This document shows positions 23,476 to 31,681 of a DNA stretch of 39,530 bases, one piece after another; within the stretch, counting starts at the first letter, position 1, and each line of letters begins with the position of its first letter. The translations under genes and the position numbers were made by a program. This stretch comes from Robiginitomaculum sp. (GTDB lineage Bacteria > Pseudomonadota > Alphaproteobacteria > Caulobacterales > Maricaulaceae). A model generated the notes under the pieces. It did no database searches, was not told the origin of the DNA, and worked only from the letters and a program-made list of their open reading frames with translations. Where the stretch lies: assembly GCA_002733805.1 (NCBI GenBank), contig NVXG01000044.1, positions 1 through 39,530 of the forward strand. The letters are read 5' to 3'.

Positions 23476-23502
23476 ATATCATCCTGTTATGGTTAAGTCT
23501 GG

Positions 23503-24321
23503 TCAGACATAGATTTTCTGCCACCGCCTACCGCCCATCCGTTCGGAAATTAGTTCGGCAGTTTCTATGACGGTTGGCGCGACTTTGGAGAATTGACTTT
23601 TGCGAATACGCACGCGGGGTCCCGCAATTCCGACGGCGGCTATTATGCGGCCTTCGGCGTTATAAATCGGGGCAGCAATACAGCGTGTACCCTCATCACA
23701 TTCTTCATCTTCAGTCGCATATCCGCGACGTTTAATTTGCAATAATTTTTGGCGAATCTTTTCCTCATCAGTAACGGTTTTATTCGTTAAGTTTTTGCGA
23801 GGAAGTTTAAAGAACTCGACCAGTTCTTTTTCTTGAAGACCTGACAGCAAGCACAACCCTTCTGCGGTGCAGTAGGCCGGACGGACTTGGCCAGTGGAGG
23901 ATCTTAATCGCAATGTCTGGTTGCTTTCAAAATCGTGCAGGAATACGACTTGTTGCCGCTCAAGAACTGCTAGACGGGCATTTTCATTTGAAGAATCGCG
24001 CAAAATATTCAGTAGATTCTTGGATTCACCCGCGACATCAAGCCGGGCGCGTACAAGCGAGCCAAGCGAGAACAAGGCAATGCCGAGGTAATAGCGACCC
24101 GTTGCGGCGTTTTGTTGTAACAGCCCTTCATCCAGCAAGGCACTGGCCAGCCGGTGCACTGTGCTCTTGGCAACCCCGAGGCGTTTTGCCAACTCGCTGA
24201 TGCCCAATTCGGCGTCAGCCTCGGAAAAGGTTTTGAGCAGATGAATTGCTGTGGTGACAGATGAAAGGCGCGGGCTATCGCGGCGCGGATTGCGGTTAAT
24301 CGTTTTCGATTCCTGGTTCAT
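23503..24321 (-). CDS. IclR family transcriptional regulator
   Basis: A 272-residue regulator with an N-terminal winged HTH (LGISELAKRLGVAKSTVHRL) and a C-terminal IclR effector domain, recognised by DEECDEGTRCIAAPIYNAEG and AVGIAGPRVRI near the end. The frame reaches 24378, but that start has no ribosome site; the ATG at 24321 is preferred. IclR proteins usually control nearby catabolic genes and bind TTCC/GGAA-like palindromes. A clear copy (24395-24409) lies 74 bases before this start, suggesting autoregulation. The gene heads the operon of reductase, decarboxylase, PanB-like and hydrolase genes, and the same palindrome occurs upstream of several other units here. Confidence 0.9.
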   Translation of the reverse strand: MNQESKTINRNPRRDSPRLSSVTTAIHLLKTFSEADAELGISELAKRLGVAKSTVHRLASALLDEGLLQQNAATGRYYLGIALFSLGSLVRARLDVAGESKNLLNILRDSSNENARLAVLERQQVVFLHDFESNQTLRLRSSTGQVRPAYCTAEGLCLLSGLQEKELVEFFKLPRKNLTNKTVTDEEKIRQKLLQIKRRGYATEDEECDEGTRCIAAPIYNAEGRIIAAVGIAGPRVRIRKSQFSKVAPTVIETAELISERMGGRRWQKIYV

Positions 24322-24394
24322 ATTGTGGTCCGTCCTTGTACCGACTTCAAAGCTGTGAACCTTTGTTTTGCCGCGCATACAAATAATGTCAATG

Positions 24395-24409
24395 TTCTGT
24401 ATGGAGGAA
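24395..24409. promoter_or_regulatory. Putative autoregulatory IclR operator
   Basis: TTCTGTATGGAGGAA, preceded by AATG, lies between the EutA-like stop and the IclR start and fits the shared 15-mer pattern. Its position upstream of the regulator gene is typical of IclR autoregulation. Confidence 0.6.
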
Positions 24410-24442
24410 TGCGAAGCTGGAGGCGCGAAAACATACGGTGCT

Positions 24443-26113
24443 TCAGACGTGTTTATGGCTATGTGTGTGCTGTTCTGATCCGTGCTCGTGAAAATGAATG
24501 CGCTCTTGGCGCTGCGGCCCGTTTGGATCCTCTGAAAACAACAGCGACTTTATTGTGACCGGAACAGTGAACGAAGGCAGGCGTACTTTTCCAAGATCTA
24601 TGTAGTCAAAATCTCGCAAACTGATGCCATCCAGTATCAAAAGCTCGTTACTCAAACTGATTTCGTCTTGAAGGATGCCGCCGAGAGTTTGGGCGATGTC
24701 ACCATCTATCATGACGTAGAGGGACCGCCCCGATGCGAGATATTTCCCCAAGGCAGAGACAATGCCATCGGCCAATGTGCGGATTAGTCTGTATTCTGGC
24801 GCCACGTGAAATTCAAATGCGAGAGCAACTTCAGCCGTTTCCGGGTCGAGATCAAATGCCTCAAAATGATGTAGAATACTCTGTGCAATCTCGCGCGTAC
24901 TGGGATGTGTGGAAAGATCAAGGTTGGGTTTTAGCACTTGCATACTGCGTCGGGGTAAAACCGTGCCCGGCGCGGTGATGGTGCTGGTTTGGCCGCTGAG
25001 CTGAACCGAATATTCAGAAGCCCCCAATGCAGTTGCGCGCATACAAGCTGCCGCCGCTAAAAATGGCGCGTTTAGGTCACCATTGTCGACGCGACGACGC
25101 AGCTCGTGGCCAAGAACTTTGCCAAGATCGCCAAAATCGCGCTCTTCGCGCCGCGCGACGTATTCACCGACGCCGCCCGAGAACATAATGCCCTTTATGT
25201 CATTGAAATCTGTTGGCAGGTCGGTGAGGAAAAGGCGGCGAATTTCATCTGTTGGTGGTGTTAACGTAACAGCGCCGACGATGAGTTTGGCAAGGTGGGT
25301 CGATATTTTTGCCATGCCTAAAGCGTCTATTGGCGCCCCAACACTGAGGTCGATACCAACTTGGCGGGCGTGATGTGCGCCTGCCGGGTCGAGGCGCGTC
25401 ACCAGCCCATTTTCTGTAGCGATCAGGCGGCCACCGATATGAAATGCCGCCGTCCAAACAATTTGGCCGCAATCCGCCAGGGCGAGTTTGGTTGTCCCGC
25501 CGCCAATATCAATATTCAAAATCCGGCACTTTTGATCGTGGCTGGCTTTGGCTGCTCCAGAGCCATAAGCGGCGAGCATAGCCTCCATATGGTTGCCAGC
25601 CGTTGCGGTAACAAAGTCACCGCCCTTTTCGGAGATGACCTGCGCGATGGCGGCTGCATTTTCGCGGCGCAAAGCTTCGCCTGTCAGAATTACCACGCCG
25701 GTATCAATGTCACGTGGGCGGATGCCAGCGCTATGGTAGGCATCGTCGATGATAACCCCCAACGCCGCGCCATCAATGGTGACTTCATCAGAATAGGGCG
25801 TGAAGCTTACCGGCGATTCATAGACAGTTTTACGGTCAACAATAATGTACCGGCTCGCGAGGCTGTCGCTTTTACGCTGAAGGTGAATATTCGAAAATAT
25901 CACCTGCGTGCCAGCTGATCCGATATCGATGCCCACCGATGTCAACGCGACATTGTCCCTTTGCCAGATGGGATTATCCTCCAGCGGCCCTGGGTCCATA
26001 TCATCATGGTCATGGTCCGAATCTCCCTCATGCTCATGCGCGTAGAAATCCCCAAACATGTGATCATCTACAGTGTGTGAGGGAAGTTTCGTGTTGTTAT
26101 TGCTCATTGCCAT
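24443..26113 (-). CDS. EutA-like ASKHA ATPase with His-rich termini
   Basis: A 556-residue EutA-family ATPase, paralogous to the protein at 5979-7511. Core motifs: SVGIDIGSAGTQVIFSN (about residue 60), NIDIGGGTTKLAL (about 200) and IMFSGGVGEYVARREER. Unlike its paralogue it carries a His/Asp-rich head (HEHEGDSDHDHDDMD) and tail (HFHEHGSEQHTHSHKHV), both likely to bind metals such as nickel, cobalt or zinc. EutA reactivates B12 enzymes, but no EutBC is encoded here. It is divergent from a bicupin gene, mirroring the EutA-bicupin pair at 4765-7511, and the facing operon encodes metal transporters. I infer a metal-linked reactivation or loading role. The start may be the first or third codon; AGGA suits both. 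Confidence 0.85.
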   Translation of the reverse strand: MAMSNNNTKLPSHTVDDHMFGDFYAHEHEGDSDHDHDDMDPGPLEDNPIWQRDNVALTSVGIDIGSAGTQVIFSNIHLQRKSDSLASRYIIVDRKTVYESPVSFTPYSDEVTIDGAALGVIIDDAYHSAGIRPRDIDTGVVILTGEALRRENAAAIAQVISEKGGDFVTATAGNHMEAMLAAYGSGAAKASHDQKCRILNIDIGGGTTKLALADCGQIVWTAAFHIGGRLIATENGLVTRLDPAGAHHARQVGIDLSVGAPIDALGMAKISTHLAKLIVGAVTLTPPTDEIRRLFLTDLPTDFNDIKGIMFSGGVGEYVARREERDFGDLGKVLGHELRRRVDNGDLNAPFLAAAACMRATALGASEYSVQLSGQTSTITAPGTVLPRRSMQVLKPNLDLSTHPSTREIAQSILHHFEAFDLDPETAEVALAFEFHVAPEYRLIRTLADGIVSALGKYLASGRSLYVMIDGDIAQTLGGILQDEISLSNELLILDGISLRDFDYIDLGKVRLPSFTVPVTIKSLLFSEDPNGPQRQERIHFHEHGSEQHTHSHKHV

Positions 26114-26116
26114 ATG

Positions 26117-26131
26117 TTCCTACATGCGGAT
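26117..26131. promoter_or_regulatory. Weak operator-like match in EutA-bicupin divergent region
   Basis: TTCCTACATGCGGAT resembles the shared palindrome but lacks the final A and overlaps the ribosome site of the minus-strand EutA-like gene. It may be chance. Confidence 0.2.
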
Positions 26132-26230
26132 CGTCGGTCCATTGACGAGACAATAATCCTTCGGTAGCCTTGACGCAACGAAATAATTTGCCTGCGTTTT
26201 GGCGCGGAAAATATTTAAGAGGGATCAAGA

Positions 26231-27346
26231 ATGGCAAAGAGCGCTATTGTGTCAGATAAGTTCGCAGAAAAATTCAAATCGGAAAAAGAGACGCCTTATA
26301 CGCGATTCATCGCATCTGAAGGGCTTGATATAATTGACGGAATTTATGTTCCCGATCTTAAAGACGTCGAATTGAAGCCCTGGGCGCGGCGCGGTGGCGA
26401 TGCTGTTTTTATCAACCATGATGCCTCTCGGACCACGAATGATTGTTATGTGATGGAGATCCGCCCCGGCGGAAAACTGGAACCACACCGGCAATTGTTT
26501 GAAGAGACAATATTGGTGCTGTCCGGGCGCGGCTCGACCGTTGTTTCGAACAGTGCTGGCGTAAAAGTTAGTTTTGAGTGGGGGCCAGGGTCTATCTTTG
26601 GTGTGCCGCTTAACGCCACTCACCAGCATTTTAACGGGTCCGGTTCTCAGCCTGCGCGTTTTGTGTCGGTTACAAATATGCCGCCGCTGATGAACGTCTA
26701 TGAAGAGCCTGATTTCTTGTTTGGCACCGACCATGATTTCAAAGGCCGGTTCTCAGGTGAGGCGGATTACTTCGCCGATCAAGGTGAGCAAAAAGGTCTG
26801 CTGATGGAGACCAATTTTGTTCATGACGCGATCAACCTGCCATTGATCCCAGCAAAAGAGCGGGGCGCTGGTGGCGGTCATATCCGTTTCCAGCTGGCGA
26901 AATGTTCGATGAACAGCCATATCAGCCAATTCCCGGTCGGCACCTATAAGAAATGCCACCGCCACGGTCCCGGCGCTCATGTGATCATTCTGTCTGGTGA
27001 AGGCTACTCATTGATGTGGGCCGAGGGTGAAGAACCGACCAGATATGAGTGGAAAGCTGGCTCAATGATTGTGCCGCCGAACATGTGGTATCACCAGCAT
27101 TTCAACACTGGGACAACGCCGGCGCGGTATCTGGCATTCAAATATGAAGGTGTTGCAATCCGAAATTCGCAAGGCGTGCCTAAGGCATGGATATCTCAGC
27201 GGATTGGCGGCGACCAGATTGATTATGCTGACGAATCTCAGGCCGTTCGCACGATGTTTGCGGATTCTTTGGCGCAGAACAATCTGACGTCGCAAATGGC
27301 CGAAGCCTATGAGGCAGAAAAGCCTGACCTGCCGCCAAAACCATAG
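26231..27346 (+). CDS. Two-domain cupin protein (second bicupin)
   Basis: A 371-residue bicupin, about the size of gentisate 1,2-dioxygenase. The N-terminal barrel has EPHRQLFEETILVLSGRG and LNATHQHFNGS; the C-terminal barrel has KKCHRHGPGAHVIILSGEG and NMWYHQHFNTG. So the second barrel has three His, and the first two His plus Glu. It is related to the bicupin at 4765-5976, and both adjoin an EutA-like gene. It heads the operon with the Rieske oxygenase, so it could act on the oxygenase product as a ring-cleavage enzyme, an idea that needs biochemical proof. GAGGGA precedes the ATG. Confidence 0.82.
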   Translation: MAKSAIVSDKFAEKFKSEKETPYTRFIASEGLDIIDGIYVPDLKDVELKPWARRGGDAVFINHDASRTTNDCYVMEIRPGGKLEPHRQLFEETILVLSGRGSTVVSNSAGVKVSFEWGPGSIFGVPLNATHQHFNGSGSQPARFVSVTNMPPLMNVYEEPDFLFGTDHDFKGRFSGEADYFADQGEQKGLLMETNFVHDAINLPLIPAKERGAGGGHIRFQLAKCSMNSHISQFPVGTYKKCHRHGPGAHVIILSGEGYSLMWAEGEEPTRYEWKAGSMIVPPNMWYHQHFNTGTTPARYLAFKYEGVAIRNSQGVPKAWISQRIGGDQIDYADESQAVRTMFADSLAQNNLTSQMAEAYEAEKPDLPPKP

Positions 27347-27362
27347 CGACTTTAACGGGAAG

Positions 27363-27397
27363 GATATTGGCGGGGGTCTGATCCCATTGCCAATATC
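27363..27397 (+). promoter_or_regulatory. Intercistronic hairpin between bicupin and oxygenase genes
   Basis: GATATTGGC and GCCAATATC form a perfect 9-bp stem with a 17-base loop in the 87-base gap. It could be an attenuator or RNA-stability element that uncouples bicupin from oxygenase levels. Confidence 0.5.
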
Positions 27398-27433
27398 AGC
27401 ACGTTCAGCACGTAAAAACAGAGGAGATTAGGT

Positions 27434-28720
27434 ATGCTACGTAAAGAGATTAATGATCTGCTAACCCAGACTGATCCGGGAACTGCGATGGGCGACATGT
27501 TTCGCCAGTACTGGATTCCTGCGCTGTTGACGAGTGAGCTTCCCGAAAATGACTGTGACCCGGTTCGTGTAAAGCTGTTGGGCGAACGTTTGATCGCCTT
27601 TCGTGACACGCATGGTCGGCTTGGTCTGATTGATGAATTTTGTGCGCATCGGGGTGTCTCGCTGTGGTTTGGCCGCAACGAAGAGGGTGGTTTGCGCTGC
27701 CCGTATCACGGTTGGAAATTTGATCATACCGGCCAATGCGTTGAGGTGCCATCCGAGGCACCTGAGAGCGGATTTTGTGAAAAAATCAAGCTACAAGGCT
27801 ATCCATTGGTGCAGATCGGCGATGTATTATGGACCCATATGGGCGATAAAGACAATCGTCCGGAAATGCCGGAATGGGAATTCGCAATGGTTCCAGCCGC
27901 GCAAACATTTACCTCCAAACGCTGGCAAGAAAGCAATTGGCTGCAAGCAATGGAAGGTGGCATCGATTCCAGTCACGTGTCCTTCCTGCATTCCGGCGGC
28001 CTGAATACCGACCCACTTTTTAAAGGTGCAAAAGGTAACGCCTATAACCTTGCCGACAAAAAACCGGTTTTTGAAGTGGTTGAGTCTGATGGCGGTTTGT
28101 TCATCGGGGCGCGCCGAAACGCCGAAGACGGGAAGTTCTACTGGCGGATTACGCCATGGGTTATGCCCAGTTTTTCGATGGTTCCGCCACGGGGCGACCA
28201 CCCGGTTCATGGGCATTTTTGGATCCCAATTGATGACGAAAACTGCATGGCGTGGAGCTATGATTACCATCCAACGCGGGCGCTGACATCTGAGGAACGC
28301 CAAGCGATGATGGACGGCCATGGTGTGCATTGTGAATATGTTCCGGGCACGTTTCAGCCCCTGCAAAACAAGTACAATGACTATATGATGGACCGCGCGG
28401 CGCAGCGCCGTGGCGACACCTACTCTGGCGTCAAAGGTATCGCTATCCAAGATGGTAGCCTACAGGAAAGCATGGGCCCGATCATTGATCGTACCAAAGA
28501 AAATCTGGTCTCTACCGACAACGGAATTATTATGGCACGCCATAGATTGCGCAAAGCTGTAACCGCGTTGCGTGACAAGGGAATTACGCCTCCGGGTACA
28601 GTAATTTCGCACCAGAAAGTGCGTTCTGTGGCCAAAGTGTTGGCGCCGGATGCGTCTTTTGCCGAAGCCTGTGTAGACGATCTAAAAGTGCGGGCCGGGC
28701 AAAAACAGACTTCGGTGTAA
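27434..28720 (+). CDS. Rieske oxygenase, phthalate 4,5-dioxygenase type
   Basis: A 428-residue ring-hydroxylating oxygenase alpha subunit. Rieske ligands are C70, H72, C89 and H92 (FCAHRGVS, LRCPYHGWKF). The mononuclear iron site shows IDSSHVSFLH (D178, H181, H186), preceded by NWLQAMEGG. Overall length and sequence resemble the phthalate dioxygenase oxygenase (Pht3/OphA2), which is a homomultimer and needs no beta subunit; none is found here. It would hydroxylate an aromatic carboxylate using electrons from the reductase at 22477-23475 or the ferredoxin at 10602-10913. GGAG supports the start. It is in the operon with metal transport and aldolase genes. Confidence 0.88.
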   Translation: MLRKEINDLLTQTDPGTAMGDMFRQYWIPALLTSELPENDCDPVRVKLLGERLIAFRDTHGRLGLIDEFCAHRGVSLWFGRNEEGGLRCPYHGWKFDHTGQCVEVPSEAPESGFCEKIKLQGYPLVQIGDVLWTHMGDKDNRPEMPEWEFAMVPAAQTFTSKRWQESNWLQAMEGGIDSSHVSFLHSGGLNTDPLFKGAKGNAYNLADKKPVFEVVESDGGLFIGARRNAEDGKFYWRITPWVMPSFSMVPPRGDHPVHGHFWIPIDDENCMAWSYDYHPTRALTSEERQAMMDGHGVHCEYVPGTFQPLQNKYNDYMMDRAAQRRGDTYSGVKGIAIQDGSLQESMGPIIDRTKENLVSTDNGIIMARHRLRKAVTALRDKGITPPGTVISHQKVRSVAKVLAPDASFAEACVDDLKVRAGQKQTSV

Positions 28721-28723
28721 TCT

Positions 28724-29251
28724 ATGGAAACGCAAGTCCATCCAACGTTGTTGGGAAGCTGTGCCAAGGCTGCGACCGCCGCTGAGGCTCAGTTTCGGGT
28801 GAATTATCCAAACTCAAAAACACGTTCAACGCGGATTTTCGCGCTGGACTATAAGGCCGCCGAGGTTTTACATAAAATCTCTGAGGCGCCGTGGAATGGT
28901 GCGCATTTTCTGACGGTTGAGCCGGGAAAAGACGGTGAGGATCCTACCGATGCGACCGCTTTGCGGCTGAGCCACCCCGGTGGGGAGCCAGCAGATTTTT
29001 TCGACGAGATTAATCATGCGGATGTGATCGTTCTAATCTCTTGCGAAACCCATGCAACCGGGACGGCCGAAGCGATTGCCAAGGAAGCTTATGCGCGAAA
29101 AATCATGATTGCGGGGCTCGCTCTCGCAGCCGGAGAAAGTCAGAATGCCGTTAATGAAGTGGTTGCTTCATTGCGGCCCTACGCGTCGGTATTGGTTGTT
29201 GCGCAAGACAACGATTTTGTCCCGGCTATGCTGTCGGCATTACGTGCTTAG
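28724..29251 (+). CDS. Unknown Rossmann-like protein
   Basis: A 175-residue soluble protein of no family I can name. After a variable N-terminus (about 30 residues) it has alternating strand/helix character: RIFALDYKAAEVLHKI, then DVIVLISCETHATGTAEAIAKEA, then KIMIAGLALAAGES, and SVLVVAQDNDFVPAML at the end. The TGTAEA segment within ISCETHATGT recalls the glycine-rich loop of tubulin/FtsZ-like nucleotide-binding folds, but the match is weak. It starts three bases after the oxygenase stop and precedes the UreH-like gene by eight bases, so it must be co-produced with them. A nucleotide- or metal-linked accessory role is only a guess. Confidence 0.6.
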   Translation: METQVHPTLLGSCAKAATAAEAQFRVNYPNSKTRSTRIFALDYKAAEVLHKISEAPWNGAHFLTVEPGKDGEDPTDATALRLSHPGGEPADFFDEINHADVIVLISCETHATGTAEAIAKEAYARKIMIAGLALAAGESQNAVNEVVASLRPYASVLVVAQDNDFVPAMLSALRA

Positions 29252-29259
29252 GAGTTAAG

Positions 29260-29985
29260 ATGGACCTGTTAGCGTTGTTATCGGTTGGGCTGTTTGTTGG
29301 TATGGGTCATGCGCTGGAAGCGGATCATCTTGCGGCAGTTTCGACTATGCTCAACAATGAAAGCTCACGACGTGCGGCTATTATGCGCGGTATGTTTTGG
29401 GGTTTGGGGCATACGCTAGCGCTTTTCCTTATTTGTTCGGCCGTGGTGCTGCTGGGGCTGAGCATTTCAACACAAATGGAATCGGCGCTGGAGCTTGCCG
29501 TTGGCCTCATGATTGTAACACTTGGTGTTCATCTGTTGTGGAGCATGAAAAAATCCGGCGCCCATGTTCATAGGCATCAGCACGGTGACGCGCACCATAT
29601 TCACGTGCATCACCACATTGGTGAACAGGGTCAAGACCACGAAGATCATCACAAGTTGAGCAATGCGGCGCGCCGTACCAACACCAAAGCGCTTGTTATT
29701 GGGTTGATGCATGGGGCCGCCGGCTCTGCCGGGCTATTGGCGCTGATCATTGCCTCGGTGCAAGGCATCGGCGGTGCGCTATTGTATTTCGCCGTCTTCG
29801 GCCTAGGCTCAATTGCTGGCATGGCGCTGATATCAGCTGTCGCCAGTTATCCGCTCAGCCTATTGCAAAAAGGCTCGCGATGGGTGCGGCTGGCAACTGG
29901 CGGCGCAATTGGTGCCGGGGCCATCTACATTGGCGGCTCTTTGGCTATGACTGCATTTCTCTCTCTGCCAAACACAGGGTTTTGA
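29260..29985 (+). CDS. UreH/NiCoT-like metal transporter
   Basis: A 241-residue inner-membrane protein with about six hydrophobic helices. The first helix has GMGHALEADHLAAVST, matching the His-Asp-His signature of nickel/cobalt transporters (HxxxxDH). A cytosolic loop near residues 100-130 is packed with His (HVHRHQHGDAHHIHVHHH). This is typical of UreH-type nickel/cobalt or related metal transporters. No urease is present. It therefore probably supplies or removes a divalent metal for enzymes in this operon, such as the bicupin. GGAG supports the start, and its stop overlaps the next start (ATGA-type). Confidence 0.85.
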   Translation: MDLLALLSVGLFVGMGHALEADHLAAVSTMLNNESSRRAAIMRGMFWGLGHTLALFLICSAVVLLGLSISTQMESALELAVGLMIVTLGVHLLWSMKKSGAHVHRHQHGDAHHIHVHHHIGEQGQDHEDHHKLSNAARRTNTKALVIGLMHGAAGSAGLLALIIASVQGIGGALLYFAVFGLGSIAGMALISAVASYPLSLLQKGSRWVRLATGGAIGAGAIYIGGSLAMTAFLSLPNTGF

Positions 29986-30659
29986 TGATGATGCAAGAGC
30001 AGGCAAAACAAGAGATTTGTGATGCCATTCGTATATTGGTGACCGCGGGCATCATGGATTATAATGGTCACGCATCGCTTCGAATTGATGACACAACATT
30101 TCTGATCAATAGCGGAGGCTCCAACCGCGCCGCGATGGAAATGTCGCAGATATCGATCGCAGATACCGCCGGGCAACTTGTCGCGGGTGAGCGCCTGCCC
30201 AACGAGGTTTTTCTGCATGCCGAGATTTATAAGGCCCGACCAGATGTGAAGGCGCTGCTCCATTGCCATCCGAACTGGAGCACGTTGCTCAACGCGTGTA
30301 GCCAGAGCATTCCTTGCGTCATGCCGCAGGGGGCTTTGGTCGCGGATCTGCCACTATACAAGCACAGTCATTCAATTTCATCTGCCGCGCGAGGCGTTGA
30401 TTTGGCCGATTGCCTGGGGGTAAATTGCGGCGCCTATTTGCTTAACCACGGGGTGGTTTTTGTCGGGCAAGAGCTAAAAGAACCGGTCTGCCGGGCGATC
30501 TATGCCGAACAAAACGCTGAACGCGTTTATCGCAGTCTCAGCCTTGGCGGGGCCAACCCATTGCCGGATGCGACCAAGCGTGAATATGCAAAAACGCTTG
30601 CAAATCCCGCACTCTACAAAAAATGCTGGGATTTCTTTTTGACACAAAGGACAAACTAA
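29985..30659 (+). CDS. Class II aldolase/adducin family protein, possible decarboxylase
   Basis: A 224-residue class II aldolase-fold protein. Metal ligands are visible in LLHCHPNWS (HxH) and LLNHGVVFVG (third His), with the acidic group in PNEVFLHAEIY. The frame extends to 29880, but the ATG at 29985 overlaps the previous stop and gives the family N-terminus. Family members include fuculose-phosphate aldolase and the 3,4-dihydroxyphthalate decarboxylase (PhtC) of actinobacteria. Beside a phthalate-type Rieske oxygenase, decarboxylation of a dihydroxylated aromatic acid is a fair guess. Normal aldolase activity is the alternative. Confidence 0.82.
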   Translation: MMMQEQAKQEICDAIRILVTAGIMDYNGHASLRIDDTTFLINSGGSNRAAMEMSQISIADTAGQLVAGERLPNEVFLHAEIYKARPDVKALLHCHPNWSTLLNACSQSIPCVMPQGALVADLPLYKHSHSISSAARGVDLADCLGVNCGAYLLNHGVVFVGQELKEPVCRAIYAEQNAERVYRSLSLGGANPLPDATKREYAKTLANPALYKKCWDFFLTQRTN

Positions 30660-30660
30660 T

Positions 30661-31071
30661 ATGTGTGGTGAGCTTGACGAGAACTTGGAAGTTAATAAAG
30701 AAATTCTGGACCGGTTTAGTATATTGAGCAATATGCTTGGGGCGGTTCTCGGTGAGAAACCAGCGCCGCATCAGCAGGATTTGAGCACCGCCGAAGGGCG
30801 CTCGGAGTTGATGGATGTTATTTTCCACGAAAACCTCGGACGCACCCTGACGACCGTCTCCAATACTGCCGAAGACGAGATCGTTGATTCAATCGCGTCA
30901 CATGCAATCGCTCTGGCGCGCTTGGCCGGTTTTATTGCCGGGCAGCTCCCCCCGGACGCCGACTTGTTCCGTTCGGTGATTGACGCAATGAGCGCGGGGC
31001 ACGCCGAAACTACTCAATTGGCAAATCGCTACGGCAAAGCACGGGCAGAGCATCACGATCACGACCATTAA
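30661..31071 (+). CDS. Unknown small helical protein with His-rich tail
   Basis: A 136-residue soluble, mostly helical protein ending in AEHHDHDH. The tail suggests metal binding, like the neighbouring UreH-like transporter and EutA-like protein. The N-terminus has a single Cys (MCGELDEN). No family is recognised. AAAGGA precedes the ATG, one base after the aldolase stop. Co-transcription with transporters supports a metal-chaperone or sensor role, as inference. Confidence 0.6.
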   Translation: MCGELDENLEVNKEILDRFSILSNMLGAVLGEKPAPHQQDLSTAEGRSELMDVIFHENLGRTLTTVSNTAEDEIVDSIASHAIALARLAGFIAGQLPPDADLFRSVIDAMSAGHAETTQLANRYGKARAEHHDHDH

Positions 31072-31087
31072 GCTGGGTTGAGCATAG

Positions 31088-31681
31088 ATGGATTATTCAT
31101 TCCTCAAGGACGCAGAGTGGCGGCGTTCAATCCTAAAAGCAGCTTTTGGTAAGGGGTTTGTGGCATTTATGGCATTCGCTTTTGCGATGGGGCTGCTTTG
31201 CTTTGTTATCTCCGGCGAAGCCCGGTTCGTCGAGACACTTATTTCTGACTGGCATCTAATCCGCAAAATGGTTGTGCGAATATTGGTGGCGCTTTCAATT
31301 GCGGCTCTGATCTGGGTGATGATGCCGCGTGACAAAATTTCAGCGTTGGTGGGCAATAATTCTGGTCTACGCGGAATTTTGATCGCACTTGTTGCCGGGT
31401 GTTTAACCCCGGGCGGGCCATCATCTGCCTATGCTTTGCTGGCGGTATTAGCCAGCGGTGGGGCGGATGTTGGAGCGCTAATCGCCTATATTACTTCTTG
31501 GTCTATACTTGGGATGCAGCGTATTCTGATTTGGGATGTGCCATTCATGGGATTTGAATTTTCATCTTTTCGGTTTCTTATCAGCCTACCATTGCCAATT
31601 GTTGCTGGACTAATTGCACGGACATTGTCTCGAAGATTCAAATGGGACCTAAGAAAACCTAAAGAAAGCGATACAATATGA
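31088..31681 (+). CDS. Half-size permease (DUF318/ArsP-like), first half
   Basis: A 197-residue membrane protein with about five hydrophobic helices. The motif GCLTPGGPSSAYALLAVLA and the following ITSWSILGMQRILIWDVPFMG resemble the repeated unit of the YraQ/ArsP-like permease family (DUF318), which in full-length form has two such repeats. Here the two repeats are separate genes; this is the first. Stop and next start overlap as ATGA, giving equal amounts of both. They probably assemble as a pair. Family members move arsenicals or other metal-linked solutes; the substrate here is unknown. Confidence 0.75.
   Translation: MDYSFLKDAEWRRSILKAAFGKGFVAFMAFAFAMGLLCFVISGEARFVETLISDWHLIRKMVVRILVALSIAALIWVMMPRDKISALVGNNSGLRGILIALVAGCLTPGGPSSAYALLAVLASGGADVGALIAYITSWSILGMQRILIWDVPFMGFEFSSFRFLISLPLPIVAGLIARTLSRRFKWDLRKPKESDTI

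Noticed and set aside
26117..26131. Ninth IclR operator between EutA-like and bicupin genes
   Set aside because: The right arm is GGAT rather than GAA, and it overlaps a ribosome site. Listed only as a weak feature and not counted in the regulon.
27827..28450. 207-codon minus-strand open frame inside the Rieske oxygenase
   Set aside because: Antisense shadow of an evident Rieske oxygenase gene, with no domain or start signal.
29260..29985. Part of a urease operon (UreH)
   Set aside because: No urease structural or accessory genes are present. Only the transmembrane metal-transport fold is supported.
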